From an uncultured Chromatiaceae bacterium (lineage in GTDB: Bacteria; Pseudomonadota; Gammaproteobacteria; Enterobacterales; Alteromonadaceae), in the NCBI GenBank assembly GCA_946482325.1, contig CAMLRA010000045.1, forward strand, positions 1 to 25,403: a stretch of DNA of 25,403 bases, read 5' to 3'. The position numbers were made by a program, and so were the translations under genes. Positions within the stretch are counted from its first letter, which is position 1; every line of letters begins with the position of its first letter. Below are positions 7,815 through 16,789 of the stretch, in pieces. The notes below the pieces were generated by a model. The model did not search any database. It was given only the letters and a program-made list of their open reading frames with translations, and was not told where the DNA came from.

Positions 7815-10526
7815 TTATTCCGCCATCGGCTGGATCTGTGCCTGCTGGATCACCGCCTGATTCAGCGGGCCGGTGCGGCCGCCTTTGCCGCCGGTGTACA
7901 GGTTAAAGTGCTGCAGGTAACTCATATTAAAGCCATCGCTGATAGTGAGCTTACACTGTTCACCGGCCTTGGCGCGGAACATAGCGCGACTGGACCAGCC
8001 GGCCTCGAGCGCAGTGGCAAGATGTGGCATTACCAGCGTCGCCTGTTGCAAACCAGATTGTGGACAGTTGGCGCTGAGGCGTTTCACCACAGCCGTGATG
8101 CCGGTGTTGATCGGGCCGTTATCGATAAAATATTGCAAACGCAATGCGTGCAGGCCGTCGTGACTGGCGCTGAAGTTCAGCTGCAGCTGTTGCTCCGGTG
8201 CGCCCCAGTTTTTAAACACCGGTTGATTCAAATAATCGCTGATTTCATGATCTGCACTGACCAGTCCCTGACCGGCAACAAAGTTAACTGCGGCGCCCGG
8301 AGTACACAAAGTGCGGCTGGGTTGTGAACTCAGGCCTGTGTCTTTATAACTTTGCGTCAGCGCATAACACTGACTGTACGCTGCTTTGGCTTTGCTGTCG
8401 GTCCACTCTTGCTGGCGTGGTTTGAGCTTGACCGGCACGCCATTTTTATACAGCGTGAAGCGGGTATCGCTTTCGCCGGCGGCGTCAAAACGCAAAGTCG
8501 GGATACCTTTTTCACTGAGACTCAGCTGCAGCAACGGCTCTTTTGGCGCTAACAACTTGCGTTTTTCGCTATTGCTAAGACCATTGAGTGGGCCGGTATT
8601 ATTGCTGCTGCGCAACTGATTCACGCTGGATACCGGCGCGTCGAATGCTTGCAGTTTTAGCACCAGTTCGTTGCGCTGTTGTGAAAAATCACTGAGTTTG
8701 ATACTGAATTGCTGATTGCCGGTCAGTACCTGCGGTTGGCCGTTCAGGCTGATTTGCGCCAGCCGGTAGACCTGACCCCGCCGTGCCTGGGAGGGCAGCT
8801 CCAGCTGCAAGTCCAGCGTGGTGCCAGCCAGCGTCAGGTTTTGCAGAACCGGGTTGTTACCAAGATCGAGTTCCCGCGCTAAATCGACCGGAATGTAGGG
8901 ATTGATGCTGAGTGTGCCGGCTTTGAGCTCAGCCCCAAATAGCTGACCTGCGACCAAATCGCCATAAGCGGCGACGGACCACAGCTGGCGCTCAGAATTA
9001 ATCACCGGGCCAGATAAAGCGCCATCTTCGACATGAGCTTTTTGACTAAGCCATTCCAGATTTTCCATATTGGACTGATTGAGCACTGCACCCTGATACA
9101 ACGACACCGCGACTTTGTGGAACAGCTCAGCCTGATTTTGCTGACGCGCGGCGCGCAGCAGATAAGCGCTGACAAAAGGCCAGATGGCGCGGTTATGGTA
9201 AATCGGCACATCCGGCAGCGCCGGGAAAATCACCGGTGGGCCGGCGTGGGTCAGTGGATAGTTCTGCAGAATTTGCTGGGCTTGCAATGGCGAAGCCACG
9301 CCATGGGTGATCGCCAGCGCCAACCCCAATAAATCATAATGTTCAACGGCTACCGGATTATAGGTTTCACCAATATAACGGGCGTACAGGCCCCGTTCCG
9401 GCAGCCAGAACCAGCTGTTGATGGCTTGTTTCAGCGCCTGTGCCCATTGCGCAAGTTCTGCGGCGCGCGCCGGTTCCAGCGTTTTTGCGGCTTCGGCAAC
9501 GCGGCTTAACGCCACATAATGCAACACGTTGGTCGACAGCGAAAACGACTCCGCCAGGAACAATGTATCTTTGGCGGTCCAGCTGGGATAACTCTGTTCA
9601 CGCCAGTCGAGGAACGAGGTTTCACCACGATATAAACCTAGTTTGGTGTCAAAAATATAACTGCGGTCCTGCAGGATGGTATTACGCGCAATTGCATACC
9701 AACGCTGTTGCCAGGCCTCTGCGGCGGCTTGATTCGATGCGCCTTCCGGGTCCTGCGCGGTCAGACCACTGGCGGCAAGTACCCAGACCACGCGGTCGGA
9801 ACTGACCGGCCAGCTGCCGCCGGAGCCGGTGTCCTGCAGCGCGACTTCAGTGTTTTCCACGCCACGGGCAATCAGTTCTGGCCTTACTTGCGAGGTTTTA
9901 AACAGCAGGGAAGTTTGCGCACGCTCAGGGTCCAGTGCACCAAGGCCTAAATCCAGCGCATAAGATAAATCGCGGGTCCAGACATAGTGCCATTTCGCAC
10001 CGGTCTCAAAACAAGGGCAAGGTAAAGCCTGTTGGTCGTTAAAGCCCCAGTCGGTAATTTCGCTGACACTGTTTTGCTGACGCTCCAGCTGACTGAGCGC
10101 AAAGGCGGCATCAAACAGCGGGTTTTTACTGATGAGCAGCGCGTCAGAAGTGGTCGGGCTGATGGTTTTTTCCACGGGGGCGGTCGCAGGGCCGCTTTTC
10201 AGTACAAACTGGCGGCTGTTGACGCTGCCATCGTCATTTTTCTGCGTCAGGGCTTCAACACTGACGCTGCCGAATTTGCTTTGCAGCTGGCGGCTTTGCA
10301 GTTCACCGGCCAGTCGCGTTGTGGTGTTTTGTGCGGCTGCAGTTTCAGCTGGCTGTGCGCCGTCTTGCTGCGGTAAAGCTGCAGGAGCGGCGGCCGGCAA
10401 AGCAACGGCCTGTTGTGCCTGGGCCTGTATCGTGTAGAAAAATAATGGTGAAAACAACAAAGTGGCCGGCAGCGCAGTACCGACAGTCAGACGGCGTAAG
10501 CCTCGGGTAATAGCATTTAGCAACAT
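7815..10526 (-). CDS. Large exported six-hairpin glycosidase-like protein
   Basis: The 903-aa protein has a long signal peptide (basic RGLRR, hydrophobic core, AQAQQ at the cleavage area) and then an Ala/Gln/Pro-rich linker. The (alpha/alpha)6-barrel part runs over about residues 135-560. Telling segments are HYVWTRDLSYALDLGL (about 180-195), GLYRGETSFLDWREQSYP, YHNRAIWPFVSAYLLRAA and ERQLWSVAAYGDLVAGQLFG, resembling GH15/GH63/glycogen-debranching-type catalytic barrels. The C-terminal 340 residues look beta-rich and may be one or more accessory domains. It probably acts on an alpha-glucan or other oligosaccharide in the periplasm, but the exact GH family and substrate are not certain. I chose ATG 10526; an in-frame TTG at 10541 adds five residues. 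There is no strong ribosome site. No sugar-uptake genes are nearby. Confidence 0.8.
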   Translation of the reverse strand: MLLNAITRGLRRLTVGTALPATLLFSPLFFYTIQAQAQQAVALPAAAPAALPQQDGAQPAETAAAQNTTTRLAGELQSRQLQSKFGSVSVEALTQKNDDGSVNSRQFVLKSGPATAPVEKTISPTTSDALLISKNPLFDAAFALSQLERQQNSVSEITDWGFNDQQALPCPCFETGAKWHYVWTRDLSYALDLGLGALDPERAQTSLLFKTSQVRPELIARGVENTEVALQDTGSGGSWPVSSDRVVWVLAASGLTAQDPEGASNQAAAEAWQQRWYAIARNTILQDRSYIFDTKLGLYRGETSFLDWREQSYPSWTAKDTLFLAESFSLSTNVLHYVALSRVAEAAKTLEPARAAELAQWAQALKQAINSWFWLPERGLYARYIGETYNPVAVEHYDLLGLALAITHGVASPLQAQQILQNYPLTHAGPPVIFPALPDVPIYHNRAIWPFVSAYLLRAARQQNQAELFHKVAVSLYQGAVLNQSNMENLEWLSQKAHVEDGALSGPVINSERQLWSVAAYGDLVAGQLFGAELKAGTLSINPYIPVDLARELDLGNNPVLQNLTLAGTTLDLQLELPSQARRGQVYRLAQISLNGQPQVLTGNQQFSIKLSDFSQQRNELVLKLQAFDAPVSSVNQLRSSNNTGPLNGLSNSEKRKLLAPKEPLLQLSLSEKGIPTLRFDAAGESDTRFTLYKNGVPVKLKPRQQEWTDSKAKAAYSQCYALTQSYKDTGLSSQPSRTLCTPGAAVNFVAGQGLVSADHEISDYLNQPVFKNWGAPEQQLQLNFSASHDGLHALRLQYFIDNGPINTGITAVVKRLSANCPQSGLQQATLVMPHLATALEAGWSSRAMFRAKAGEQCKLTISDGFNMSYLQHFNLYTGGKGGRTGPLNQAVIQQAQIQPMAE

Positions 10527-10577
10527 GGAGAAACCCAGCAAAAACCAACAAGAAGATGCCTGAGTGTACTCAATGGG

Positions 10578-10610
10578 AGCTGCTTAGGGTACACCCGGCG
10601 GCAGCTTTTT
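10578..10610 (+). terminator. Weak plus-strand terminator-like hairpin upstream of the glycosidase gene
   Basis: AGCTGC and GCAGCT pair across a 17-base loop and are followed by five T on the plus strand. It lies in the 142-base gap upstream of the glycosidase start. No plus-strand gene precedes it, so its role is unclear. Confidence 0.3.
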
Positions 10611-10668
10611 AGCGTTGAATTGACTGAGTTGCGGCAGGATCTTGGGCACTGCGATAGTTCAGGCTGTT

Positions 10669-11166
10669 TTAGTCGCACGCCAGTTCGGTCTGGTCCTGTG
10701 GTGGGGCGGAAGCATCTGCTACTGGCGCAGGGGCTGGCGGCCATTGTCCGGCTAACACCAACGCGCGTTCCGCTTCGGTCAAAATGCCGCGCAAGCGGGT
10801 GCGCCTGCGATGTTTGCAGGCTTGCGGCTCCGGGCTTAACAATGCTGCTCTGAATAACTCGGGCTGGTGAATCATGGCAAAAGCGCAGCTCCAGAATAAA
10901 TAAGCGCTGTGACGCAATAGTCCTTGTTGTTGCTCTTGTTCAAGCTGTGCGACGACCGGTGGCAGCAACGCTGGATTGGCGATGATTTTATCTACCATGG
11001 CACTGTGTAGCTGCAGAATCGTCGCATCGATGTTTTTCTCCTGAGCGCCTTTGGGGCTATCAAGACGGGAGCGACGTTTATTGTTGGCTTGGTCGTCTTG
11101 CAAAGCGCCACTGCGGCGTTTTTGCAGGAACTGATCAAAGCGCTGGTATTTATTCGGTGCTGTCAT
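10669..11166 (-). CDS. Unknown 165-aa protein directly downstream of dnaE2
   Basis: I do not recognise this family. The first 45 residues are strongly basic (KYQRFDQFLQKRRSG, NNKRRSRL). A helical middle follows (IDATILQLHSAMVDKIIANPALLPPVVAQLEQE, then LRHSAYLFWSCAFAMIHQPELF), then a basic KHRRRTRLRGILTEAERALVLAGQW segment and an Ala/Pro tail. There is no signal peptide. It begins 57 bases after the dnaE2 stop with no terminator visible between, so it may be read from the SOS promoter of imuA. Only a LexA half-site (TACTGT) is present in the gap. The ribosome site before ATG 11166 is weak. The basic composition would suit nucleic-acid binding, but this is a guess. Confidence 0.7.
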   Translation of the reverse strand: MTAPNKYQRFDQFLQKRRSGALQDDQANNKRRSRLDSPKGAQEKNIDATILQLHSAMVDKIIANPALLPPVVAQLEQEQQQGLLRHSAYLFWSCAFAMIHQPELFRAALLSPEPQACKHRRRTRLRGILTEAERALVLAGQWPPAPAPVADASAPPQDQTELACD

Positions 11167-11223
11167 CGGATCCAGGATTCAGGTTTCGCCCGGCGGATTT
11201 TACAGTAAGTGCGCCTCGGTGGA

Positions 11224-14200
11224 TCAATGAAAATCCCGACTAGGGATTGATAAAGCCGGTAGCAAGGTGTCCAGGCTTTCTATTCTGCCGGCCACCAGAT
11301 GACAAACCATCCCTTCACGCTGCAGCACGCCATGCACCAGCCACAACCGGCTGCTGATAAAGGTTTGTTGCTGCGCCAGCGCCGTTGCCTGCCAGACTAT
11401 CAGGTTAATCTGTCCGGTTTCATCTTCCAGTGTGACAAAAGTGACACCACCGGCAGTGCCCGGGCTTTGCCGGACAGTAACCAGGCCTATGACTCTTATC
11501 ATCTGGCCGGAGCGGGCGGCCATCAAATCACAGGCGCGTTGCAGCGATTGTTTCGCCAGTGTCGGATGCTGACGTAACAAGGCTACCGGATGTAGCTGCA
11601 GGCTAAGGCCCAGGCTCTGATAATCTTCTCCCAGCTGTTGCCAGGCATCTGGCGCCGGCAGTGGACAAGGTGGCTGCTGATGCAGGCTGACTGCAGTGCT
11701 GTCGCCAGCTGGGTCGACGGTCAGATCCAGCCCTAGTTGTTGTAAAAGCGCTGGGCCTGTGACACTGGTTTTTTGCGGCTGACGGATGGGCTGATGGGCT
11801 GTCTGGCGAAACAGCGGCAGCTCATCCAGCCGGTCCAGCAACTGCCAGCGGCTGGCGAAGCGATGGCCACACAAGGCCTTCAGCGCATCGCTGCTGGCCA
11901 GCGCATTCAGCTGGTCTTGCCTTAAACCGGTCTGTTTCAGACTGCTCAAACTGGTAAAACCGCCGGCCGGGCGCTGTAGCAAAGCAGTTTGGAGCAATTC
12001 CCGTTGTAAACCTTTGACCTGACGCAGTCCTAGCCGTAGCGTAGGACCTGTATCACTTTGTTCAATTTTGTGGTCCCACTCGGAGTGCTGGATACAGACC
12101 GGCAGTATCTGTAAACCGTGACGTTTACCATCCTGTACCAACTGTGAGGCTGAATAAAATCCCATCGGCAGACTGTTGAGCAACGCCGTTAAAAATTCGA
12201 GCGGGTAATAACATTTCAGCCAGGCGGAAGCATAAGCCAGCAGGGCAAAACTGGCCGAATGCGATTCAGGAAAACCATATTCACCAAAACCACAGATTTG
12301 CGCGAAGATTTGCTCAGCAAAGCTTTGCGGATAGCCTCTTCGCAGCATGCCGTCGATGAGTTTGGTTTTAAACTGCAGTAGTTCACCGGTTTTTTTCCAA
12401 CTGGCCATAGCACGACGCAACTGGTCGGCTTCACCACCGGAAAAGCCGGCGGCAACCATCGCCAGCTTAATCACTTGTTCCTGGAAAATCGGCACGCCCA
12501 TAGTCCGACTTAGGACTGACTCCACGGCTGGCGAGGGGTAACTGACTGGCTCCAGTCCGTCGCGGCGGCGTAAAAACGGATGCACCATGTCACCCTGAAT
12601 GGGGCCTGGCCGCACTATGGCAATTTCAATGACTAAATCATAAAAACACGCCGGTTTTAATCGTGGCAACATGCTCATTTGGGCGCGCGATTCAATCTGA
12701 AACACGCCAATCGTATCGGCCTGCTGGATTTGCCGGTACACCACCGGATCATCACCGGTCTGACTGATTTGGGCCAGCGTCAACGGCTGCTCGCGTTGCT
12801 GGTTCACCAATGCGAGCGTTTTGCGCAGCGCCGACAACATGCCAAGTGCCAGAATATCGACCTTCATCAGACCCAGGGTTTCCAAATCATCTTTGTCCCA
12901 TTGGATCACGGTGCGCTCGGCCATACTGGCATTTTCCACTGGCACCAGTTCATGCAAAGGTCCGGCGGAGATGACAAAGCCACCGACATGCTGGGATAAA
13001 TGCCGCGGCTTGCCGCGAATTTGTTCAACCAGCTGGATTAGCAGCTTTGCCTGTAGGCTATCGATATCCAGACCATGTTGGGTCAGCTGCTGCCACCAGC
13101 TGAGATCAGGGTGGCGACGGTTGAGCTGTTTCAGCCAGTATTCCAGTTGGGTGATGCAAAACCCCAGCGCTTTGCCAACATCCCGTAAGGCGCTGCGCAG
13201 CCGGTAACAAATCACAGTAGCGGCCAAAGCCGCGCGCTGCCTGCCGTACTTTTGATAGATGTATTGGATCACTTCTTCGCGGCGTTCATGTTCAAAATCG
13301 ACATCAATATCCGGTGGTTCATCGCGCTCCCTGGAGATAAAACGCTCAAACAACACGGAAATTTTTCGTGGGTCGACCGCAGTAATTTGCAGGCAGTAAC
13401 AGACAATGGAATTCGCGGCAGAGCCGCGGCCCTGATACAAAATCTGCTGCTCACGGGCAAAGCGGGCGATATCAGCGATGGTCAGAAAATAATAGGGGTA
13501 GTTCAGCTCGGCGATCAGCTGCAATTCGTGTTCGATTTGCCTGGCGATATCGGGCGGAACCTGGTCGCCGAAACGGATAACGCTGCCTTCTGCTACCAGT
13601 TGCTGCAGATATTGCATCGCCGTGAGGCCTGGCGGCACCAGTTCAGCCGGATATTCATACTGCAGACAGTCGAGGTTAAACTGGCAAAGGGCAGCAATTT
13701 GACAACTCTGCGCCAGTAAATCTGCACTGAATAAATGAGTCAGTTTGCTGATGGGTCTTAAACAACGTTCCCGGTTGGCGGATAGAGCTAAACCGGCGGT
13801 CGCAACACTCTGCCCGAGCCGGATAGCGGTCATCACATCCAGTAGCGGCTGCTGCGCCGCTTCAGACATCAGTACTGCGCCAACAGCACAGGCGGATAAA
13901 TCAAACTGCCGGCAGAGCTGCTGGCAATGTTGCTGTAAATCGTGATCCCTGGCATCCAGCGTGCGTTGTTGCGCCAGGTATAAACGCGGCCCAAATTGAC
14001 GTTTTAGCCAGCCCCCCCAGTGCAGGTCGCTTTGAAGAGTACCATTTGGTAACCATAACACCAGGCAATCACGGCAACTTTTTAAATCCCATTCATCGAG
14101 CTGATACTGGCCTTTTTCCGCGCGCCGCCTGCTGTTTGTGATGATGCGACACAGTTCGGCATAAGCGCGCCGGTCCGGGCATAGCAGTATCAGTTGTAAG

Positions 14201-14421
14201 TCTGTGCTATAGCGAAAATAGCTGCCAACAATCAACTGTAGTTTCAGCTGCTGTTGTTTGATTTGGCGATGTGCCCGCACCAAACCGGCTACTGAACATT
14301 CGTCAGTCAGCGCCAGTGCCTGATAGCCAAGACTGGCGGCGGTATCAACCAGTTGCTCTGGGCTTGCTGCTGCGCTCAGAAAGGAGAAATGGCTTTGACA
14401 AAACAGCTCGGCGTAGGGCAT
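11224..14421 (-). CDS. dnaE2: Error-prone DNA polymerase DnaE2 (ImuC)
   Basis: DnaE2 is the catalytic polymerase of the ImuA-ImuB-DnaE2 mutasome, which copies damaged DNA at the cost of mutations. The 1065-aa protein has an N-terminal PHP domain (PYAELFCQSHFSFLSAA), the C-family polymerase core with YQGRGSAANSIVCYCL (329-343) and the catalytic acidic triad in PDIDVDFEH (Asp371, 373, 375). Further on are RPGPIQGDMVHPFLRRRDG, the ESHSASFALLAYASAWLKCYYP block and a C-terminal OB domain near residues 960-1050. The length is normal for DnaE2 and shorter than replicative DnaE. ATG 14421 gives the family N-terminus MPYAEL and overlaps the imuB stop as TGATG, showing coupling. A longer reading frame that adds MVCAWGVCL is not supported. 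Confidence 0.96.
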   Translation of the reverse strand: MPYAELFCQSHFSFLSAAASPEQLVDTAASLGYQALALTDECSVAGLVRAHRQIKQQQLKLQLIVGSYFRYSTDLQLILLCPDRRAYAELCRIITNSRRRAEKGQYQLDEWDLKSCRDCLVLWLPNGTLQSDLHWGGWLKRQFGPRLYLAQQRTLDARDHDLQQHCQQLCRQFDLSACAVGAVLMSEAAQQPLLDVMTAIRLGQSVATAGLALSANRERCLRPISKLTHLFSADLLAQSCQIAALCQFNLDCLQYEYPAELVPPGLTAMQYLQQLVAEGSVIRFGDQVPPDIARQIEHELQLIAELNYPYYFLTIADIARFAREQQILYQGRGSAANSIVCYCLQITAVDPRKISVLFERFISRERDEPPDIDVDFEHERREEVIQYIYQKYGRQRAALAATVICYRLRSALRDVGKALGFCITQLEYWLKQLNRRHPDLSWWQQLTQHGLDIDSLQAKLLIQLVEQIRGKPRHLSQHVGGFVISAGPLHELVPVENASMAERTVIQWDKDDLETLGLMKVDILALGMLSALRKTLALVNQQREQPLTLAQISQTGDDPVVYRQIQQADTIGVFQIESRAQMSMLPRLKPACFYDLVIEIAIVRPGPIQGDMVHPFLRRRDGLEPVSYPSPAVESVLSRTMGVPIFQEQVIKLAMVAAGFSGGEADQLRRAMASWKKTGELLQFKTKLIDGMLRRGYPQSFAEQIFAQICGFGEYGFPESHSASFALLAYASAWLKCYYPLEFLTALLNSLPMGFYSASQLVQDGKRHGLQILPVCIQHSEWDHKIEQSDTGPTLRLGLRQVKGLQRELLQTALLQRPAGGFTSLSSLKQTGLRQDQLNALASSDALKALCGHRFASRWQLLDRLDELPLFRQTAHQPIRQPQKTSVTGPALLQQLGLDLTVDPAGDSTAVSLHQQPPCPLPAPDAWQQLGEDYQSLGLSLQLHPVALLRQHPTLAKQSLQRACDLMAARSGQMIRVIGLVTVRQSPGTAGGVTFVTLEDETGQINLIVWQATALAQQQTFISSRLWLVHGVLQREGMVCHLVAGRIESLDTLLPALSIPSRDFH

Positions 14422-16028
14422 CAGGCAAACACCCCATGCACAAACCATTGCTGCTGTTCAGTGCGGTACAACCATAACCAGCGGCCGTCACTGCTTTGTG
14501 CCGTCAGATAATCCCGCGCCTGTGCCTGGCCTTGCCACCAGTGACTCTGGATACGTTCAAGCCCTGGCATCAACTGCACCTGTTGTTGTAACGGTACCGG
14601 TGTTGTGAATAAAAAAGCTGGCCTGAGTGGTGTGGCTGACGCCGAAAACGCGGTTGGAGAAAAAGTGGCCGGGCTGCCTGCCTGTGGTGGTCGCGTGATG
14701 GTCTGTACAGATGTGTTAACTGCCGCGCCATAAAGCGCGCTGGGCTGCTGAACCTTAGACTGTTGGAGCTCAGGCTGTTGTCGCTGCGCTATGTTGGACT
14801 GCGCTGTTTTTTGCGGTGATGCCGGTGTATTTTCCTCAGTCTGCAGTAGTGGCTGGCTGCTGCCTGACAGCTCCGGCAAAAAGGCGGCATGTTCTGTAGG
14901 TCTGCGCACTTGTGCGGCGCCGAGTTTTGCCTGCAATAACCCCACCAACTGTAACGGACTGTATTGGCCTTGTTTACCCTGATACAAATCGGCGCTGTGT
15001 TGTTCCTCTTTGCAGTACTGACTGGCCCGGAGCTGCATGGCAAGCACCGGGGCCGGCAGCTTTAAGGTCTCGAGCTTCAGTTGCCATAACGCTAGCCAAC
15101 GTTGTGTCAGGGCTTCGGCCTGCGGTGAATGCAGTTTTAAACAAAGCGGCGGCTGATCGCGCAGGCTCAGTTCCAGCTGCAGCTGAAAACAGCGCTGAGC
15201 CCGGCACTGCAGATATTGTTGCAATTGCAACAGTAGGTGCCGCAGCGGAGCCAGCAATTGCGGGTGATGTTCAATTTGGTACCACAATTCAAGCCGTGCA
15301 CAGAACTGCTCCGGTGGCTGGTAATAATGCAGCAGTGGCGGCAGCTGACCTTGTATTTGTTGAAGGTAGCGCTGTAGTTCTGCACCAAAACGACGACTTA
15401 GTTCGGTGGCCGGTAAATTGAGCAGAGCCCCCAGTTGCCGGATACCTAGCCGTTGCAGCTGTTGTAATAATGCGGGCGTAACATCTAATAACGTCACCGG
15501 ACAGGGTGACAGCGCTAATCGCTGCGCCGTCTGGGTTGGCGCAATCTGGCCGGGGTGTGCCAGACACAACAGCCGTGCCGCTTCGGCAGTGACAGCGACG
15601 CCATACTGAAATTGCAGGCCAGGTTGTTGTTGCAGCAGTTGTTGCAGTTGGCTGAGAAAGCTATCCAGCCCGCCATACAGTTGCAGCATAGGGTCCAGCC
15701 GCAGCCACAAAGCAGTAGGTGCCAGCGCCAGATCAGCACAAAGCTGATAACAATCTTGTGCCAGCAGCTCCAGTAGCTGTTGTTCCAGCTCCGGCTGCCA
15801 GGGCAGGACTTGCAGTGCGGCACAAAGCGCACAGGCATGCGCCAGACTCTGGCCAGGCCAGATCCCCAAGGCCTGCGCCGCTGGATTTGTTTGTTTTACC
15901 AGCAACTGCTGCTGATGTAATAACACCACAGGTTTTGACCAGTCCGGGCTGACTGCATCCGCTTGTAGCTGTGGCAATAAATCCAACTGCAGTTGCGGGA
16001 AATGTAAATAAAGCCAGAGGGTCTGCAT
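14421..16028 (-). CDS. imuB: ImuB, catalytically dead Y-family polymerase-like mutasome protein
   Basis: ImuB is the hub of the mutasome: it binds the beta clamp, ImuA and DnaE2 but does not polymerise. The 535-aa protein has the Y-family fold, but the acidic metal ligands are absent: the first motif reads LYLHFPQLQL and the second LRLDPMLQLYGG. The segment LLQQLQRLGIRQLGALLNLP (188-206) is the helix-hairpin-helix region. A likely clamp-binding peptide is QHSADLY (343-349), followed by LLQAKLG. Residues about 395-465 form a Gln/Pro/Ser/Thr-rich linker before a conserved C-terminal piece (SHWWQGQAQARDYL, then RWLWLYRTEQQQWFVHGVFA). GGAGGGG sits just before ATG 16028. It starts 47 bases after imuA and overlaps dnaE2. 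Confidence 0.94.
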   Translation of the reverse strand: MQTLWLYLHFPQLQLDLLPQLQADAVSPDWSKPVVLLHQQQLLVKQTNPAAQALGIWPGQSLAHACALCAALQVLPWQPELEQQLLELLAQDCYQLCADLALAPTALWLRLDPMLQLYGGLDSFLSQLQQLLQQQPGLQFQYGVAVTAEAARLLCLAHPGQIAPTQTAQRLALSPCPVTLLDVTPALLQQLQRLGIRQLGALLNLPATELSRRFGAELQRYLQQIQGQLPPLLHYYQPPEQFCARLELWYQIEHHPQLLAPLRHLLLQLQQYLQCRAQRCFQLQLELSLRDQPPLCLKLHSPQAEALTQRWLALWQLKLETLKLPAPVLAMQLRASQYCKEEQHSADLYQGKQGQYSPLQLVGLLQAKLGAAQVRRPTEHAAFLPELSGSSQPLLQTEENTPASPQKTAQSNIAQRQQPELQQSKVQQPSALYGAAVNTSVQTITRPPQAGSPATFSPTAFSASATPLRPAFLFTTPVPLQQQVQLMPGLERIQSHWWQGQAQARDYLTAQSSDGRWLWLYRTEQQQWFVHGVFA

Positions 16029-16075
16029 CAGCGCCCCTCCAATCGTCTGTGTGAAGCGGGTATGGCGTTCATCGG

Positions 16076-16759
16076 TCAGATCGCCAAAGCTGCAGGAGGC
16101 GTCAGTTGTTCTTTCTGTGGTGACAGTGCTGGCTGAACCAACCTTGGCCAGCGCTGACTGAAATTGACCAACTGCTGCGCACCGGGCCAGCCGCCGCGAC
16201 GTTTTAACACCCTGACATTCAGACCTTGTGGAGCCGGGCTCAGCGCAAGGCTCAGCCCGACCGGTAAACTCAACTGAGCTTGCTCGGAGAGTCGCAGCAA
16301 AAATAACTCAGCCTGGCCTTCTGCCGCAGCCAGTTGTAGGCGTTTGAGCCTGGCAATATTTAAAGATTGCTGCCACAGCAGCACAGTACTGCAACAACCG
16401 CTTTTCAGACATTGTTCAGCGGCCCACAGCGCATCCTGCTCCTTCGCCCGCACTTCAAGCTGCTGCCACAGTGGCAGGCCCTGACTGCTCAGAAATGGCG
16501 CATGCAACTGCGCAGGGGCGTTGATATAGACCTGCAATTTATTCCGACTGCTTTGTTGTTGCAGGTAGGGCAGTAATAAACGAAATTCACCGATGCCGAA
16601 TACAGTGCGTAGTTCAATCACCTGCTGGCAGGGCCAGCCGCCGCCGAGTAAGACGTCGAGTTCAGCAAAACCGGTCGGGCACAAAGCTTGTTCCGGGCGT
16701 GGTGCCTGGTTCAGGTGCCAGACATGGCCTTGTTGTTTCAGTTCTGACAGCTGCATCAT
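16076..16759 (-). CDS. imuA: ImuA, RecA/SulA-like mutasome protein
   Basis: ImuA is a RecA-like protein without full ATPase function; in other bacteria it interacts with RecA and ImuB and is needed for mutasome activity. This protein has 227 aa. CPTGFAELDVLLGGGWPCQQVIELRT is the RecA-like N-terminal block, but the canonical GxxxxGKT Walker A is not intact. LLLPYLQQQS and CCSTVLLWQQ are typical later strands, and RRGGWPG lies near the C-terminus. Two adjacent ATG codons (16759 and 16756) fit; GGTGA precedes them and spacing slightly favours the second. A reading frame starting at 16813 would run through the LexA box and promoter and is rejected. It is the first gene of the SOS operon imuA-imuB-dnaE2. 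Confidence 0.92.
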   Translation of the reverse strand: MMQLSELKQQGHVWHLNQAPRPEQALCPTGFAELDVLLGGGWPCQQVIELRTVFGIGEFRLLLPYLQQQSSRNKLQVYINAPAQLHAPFLSSQGLPLWQQLEVRAKEQDALWAAEQCLKSGCCSTVLLWQQSLNIARLKRLQLAAAEGQAELFLLRLSEQAQLSLPVGLSLALSPAPQGLNVRVLKRRGGWPGAQQLVNFSQRWPRLVQPALSPQKEQLTPPAALAI

Positions 16760-16769
16760 TTCACCAATA

Positions 16770-16789
16770 TACTGTTTATATATACAGTA
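16770..16789. promoter_or_regulatory. LexA (SOS) box upstream of imuA
   Basis: TACTGT-N8-ACAGTA with an all A/T core matches the gammaproteobacterial LexA consensus at every conserved base. The palindrome extends outward with AATA/TATT to cover 16766-16793. It begins 11 bases upstream of the first imuA ATG and overlaps the predicted -10 element, so LexA should block the polymerase directly. Confidence 0.95.

Noticed and set aside
11167..11223. Second LexA box before the 165-aa gene
   Set aside because: Only the half-site TACTGT is present; no matching ACAGTA half at the right distance.
12679..13719. Several plus-strand open frames across dnaE2
   Set aside because: All lie antisense to conserved polymerase motifs and have no recognisable domain.
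14912..15421. Long plus-strand open frame (169 codons) inside imuB
   Set aside because: It is antisense to a well supported gene and its Ala-rich product follows from the Gln/Leu codon runs of imuB. It has no ribosome site or family resemblance.
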